Shown in pieces: positions 5,238 through 5,753 of a DNA stretch of 5,753 nt (positions are counted from its first letter, which is position 1; each line of letters starts with the position of its first letter). Origin of the DNA: an uncultured Paracoccaceae bacterium (GTDB taxonomy: Bacteria > Pseudomonadota > Alphaproteobacteria > Rhodobacterales > Rhodobacteraceae); NCBI GenBank assembly GCA_937132145.1, contig CAKZNY010000261.1, positions 1 through 5,753 on the forward strand. The letters run 5' to 3'. The notes below the pieces were generated by a model. That model was not told where the DNA came from. It was given only the letters and a program-made list of their open reading frames with translations, and did no database searches. A program made the translations under genes and the position numbers.

Positions 5238-5242
5238 CGCTC

Positions 5243-5753
5243 GTGACGCAAGCAATCAAAGACCAGCCTTGGCTGTTTCGCACGTATGCGGGGCACTCGA
5301 CAGCGGCGGCGTCTAATGCGCTTTATCGCTCCAACTTGGCGAAGGGTCAGACGGGGCTTTCGGTGGCGTTCGATTTGCCCACCCAAACCGGATATGACAG
5401 CGATCATATTCTGGCGCGCGGCGAGGTGGGCAAGGTTGGCGTTCCGATCAGCCATCTGGGCGACATGCGGGCGCTGTTTGCGGATATTCCGCTGGAACAG
5501 ATGAACACATCCATGACGATTAACGCGACGGCGGCGTGGATGCTGGCGCTGTATATCGCCATGGCTGAGGAACAAGGGGTGGATGTTGCGGGCCTTCAGG
5601 GGACGGTGCAGAACGACATTATCAAGGAATATCTAAGCCGTGGGACGTATATTTTCCCACCCCAAGCCAGCCTGAAGCTGATCGGCGATGTGGCGGAATA
5701 TTGTTACACATCCGTGCCGAAGTGGAATCCCATGAACGTGTGTTCGTACCATT
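5243..5753 (+). CDS. ecm: (2R)-ethylmalonyl-CoA mutase, N-terminal part (3' end beyond window)
   Basis: An adenosylcobalamin-dependent mutase that rearranges (2R)-ethylmalonyl-CoA to (2S)-methylsuccinyl-CoA in the ethylmalonyl-CoA pathway. The 170 complete codons visible, about a quarter of the usual ~650 residues, belong to the methylmalonyl-CoA mutase TIM-barrel family: PWLFRTYAGHST (9-20), NLAKGQTGLSVAFDLPTQTGYD (31-52), GEVGKVGV (60-67), MNTSMTINATA (87-97), LQGTVQNDIIKEYLSRGTY and PKWNPMNVCSYH at the window edge. The forms YAGHST and DLPTQTGYD, plus the short N-terminus, point to Ecm. Classical methylmalonyl-CoA mutases have a longer N-terminus, YAGFST and DLATHRGYD. The cobalamin-binding C-terminus is outside the window. 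The start is GTG with a strong GGAGG. The gene is divergent from the acyltransferase and close to ccr, the same pairing I recall in Rhodobacter. Confidence 0.92.
   Translation, partial: MTQAIKDQPWLFRTYAGHSTAAASNALYRSNLAKGQTGLSVAFDLPTQTGYDSDHILARGEVGKVGVPISHLGDMRALFADIPLEQMNTSMTINATAAWMLALYIAMAEEQGVDVAGLQGTVQNDIIKEYLSRGTYIFPPQASLKLIGDVAEYCYTSVPKWNPMNVCSYH

Noticed and set aside
5225..5242. ATG at 5225 as the ecm start
   Set aside because: It is in frame but lies upstream of the GGAGG at 5233-5237. The GTG at 5243 has proper spacing and gives the usual short Ecm N-terminus.
5189..5575. Minus-strand frame 5189-5575 and plus-strand frame 5286-5504 over the ecm start
   Set aside because: The Ecm frame is unmistakable across the same bases. 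These alternatives are Arg/His-rich shadow translations.
5243..5753. Methylmalonyl-CoA mutase rather than ethylmalonyl-CoA mutase
   Set aside because: The short N-terminus and the YAGHST and DLPTQTGYD signatures fit Ecm. Classical mutases have a longer N-terminal part and DLATHRGYD. Divergent ccr supports Ecm.

Overview
The window looks like a chromosomal or large-replicon segment from an alphaproteobacterium, most likely Rhodobacterales (roseobacter-type). This rests on the Ccr protein, which follows the Rhodobacter-type sequence nearly motif for motif, on the divergent ccr/ecm pair of the ethylmalonyl-CoA pathway, and on a canonical AHL-type LuxR preceded by a small acidic protein. No taxonomic search was possible.

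Layout. (1) Positions 1-358, plus strand, are visibly AT-rich. They hold the last 41 codons of an unidentified gene, joined by an ATGA overlap to the first ~79 codons of a polysaccharide pyruvyl transferase-like gene. This looks like the tail of a polysaccharide or exopolysaccharide operon. (2) Positions 361-1078 are a complete ~718 bp IS1595-family (IS1016-like) insertion sequence with perfect 18 bp terminal inverted repeats and an intact DDE transposase on the minus strand. It cuts off the pyruvyl transferase and supplies its stop codon. There is no direct target duplication, and the rest of the broken gene is not on the far side, so this is probably a rearrangement or deletion junction. (3) Positions 1205-2078, minus strand: a small ORF that overlaps the start of a luxR-type quorum-sensing regulator by 56 bp. 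No luxI is visible. (4) Positions 2274-5089, minus strand: crotonyl-CoA carboxylase/reductase (ccr), preceded by a PlsB-like membrane acyltransferase. (5) From 5243 to the window end, plus strand: the 5' quarter of ethylmalonyl-CoA mutase (ecm), divergent from the acyltransferase.

How the genes work together. Ccr makes (2S)-ethylmalonyl-CoA from crotonyl-CoA and CO2, and Ecm rearranges the epimerised product to methylsuccinyl-CoA. These are two signature steps of the ethylmalonyl-CoA pathway, which assimilates acetyl-CoA without isocitrate lyase. The acyltransferase between them probably acts in phospholipid synthesis. The 153 bp between the acyltransferase and ecm contains TTTGCA-like half-sites of the kind used by RamB/PccR-type regulators of acyl-CoA metabolism.

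No wholly new system is evident. The most notable points are the IS junction without a target duplication, the overlapping small ORF/luxR pair, a strong non-terminator hairpin at 2159-2180, and the candidate operator at the acyltransferase start. Gaps between genes are all under 200 bp, and no tRNA, rRNA, CRISPR array or classic Rho-independent terminator was seen.
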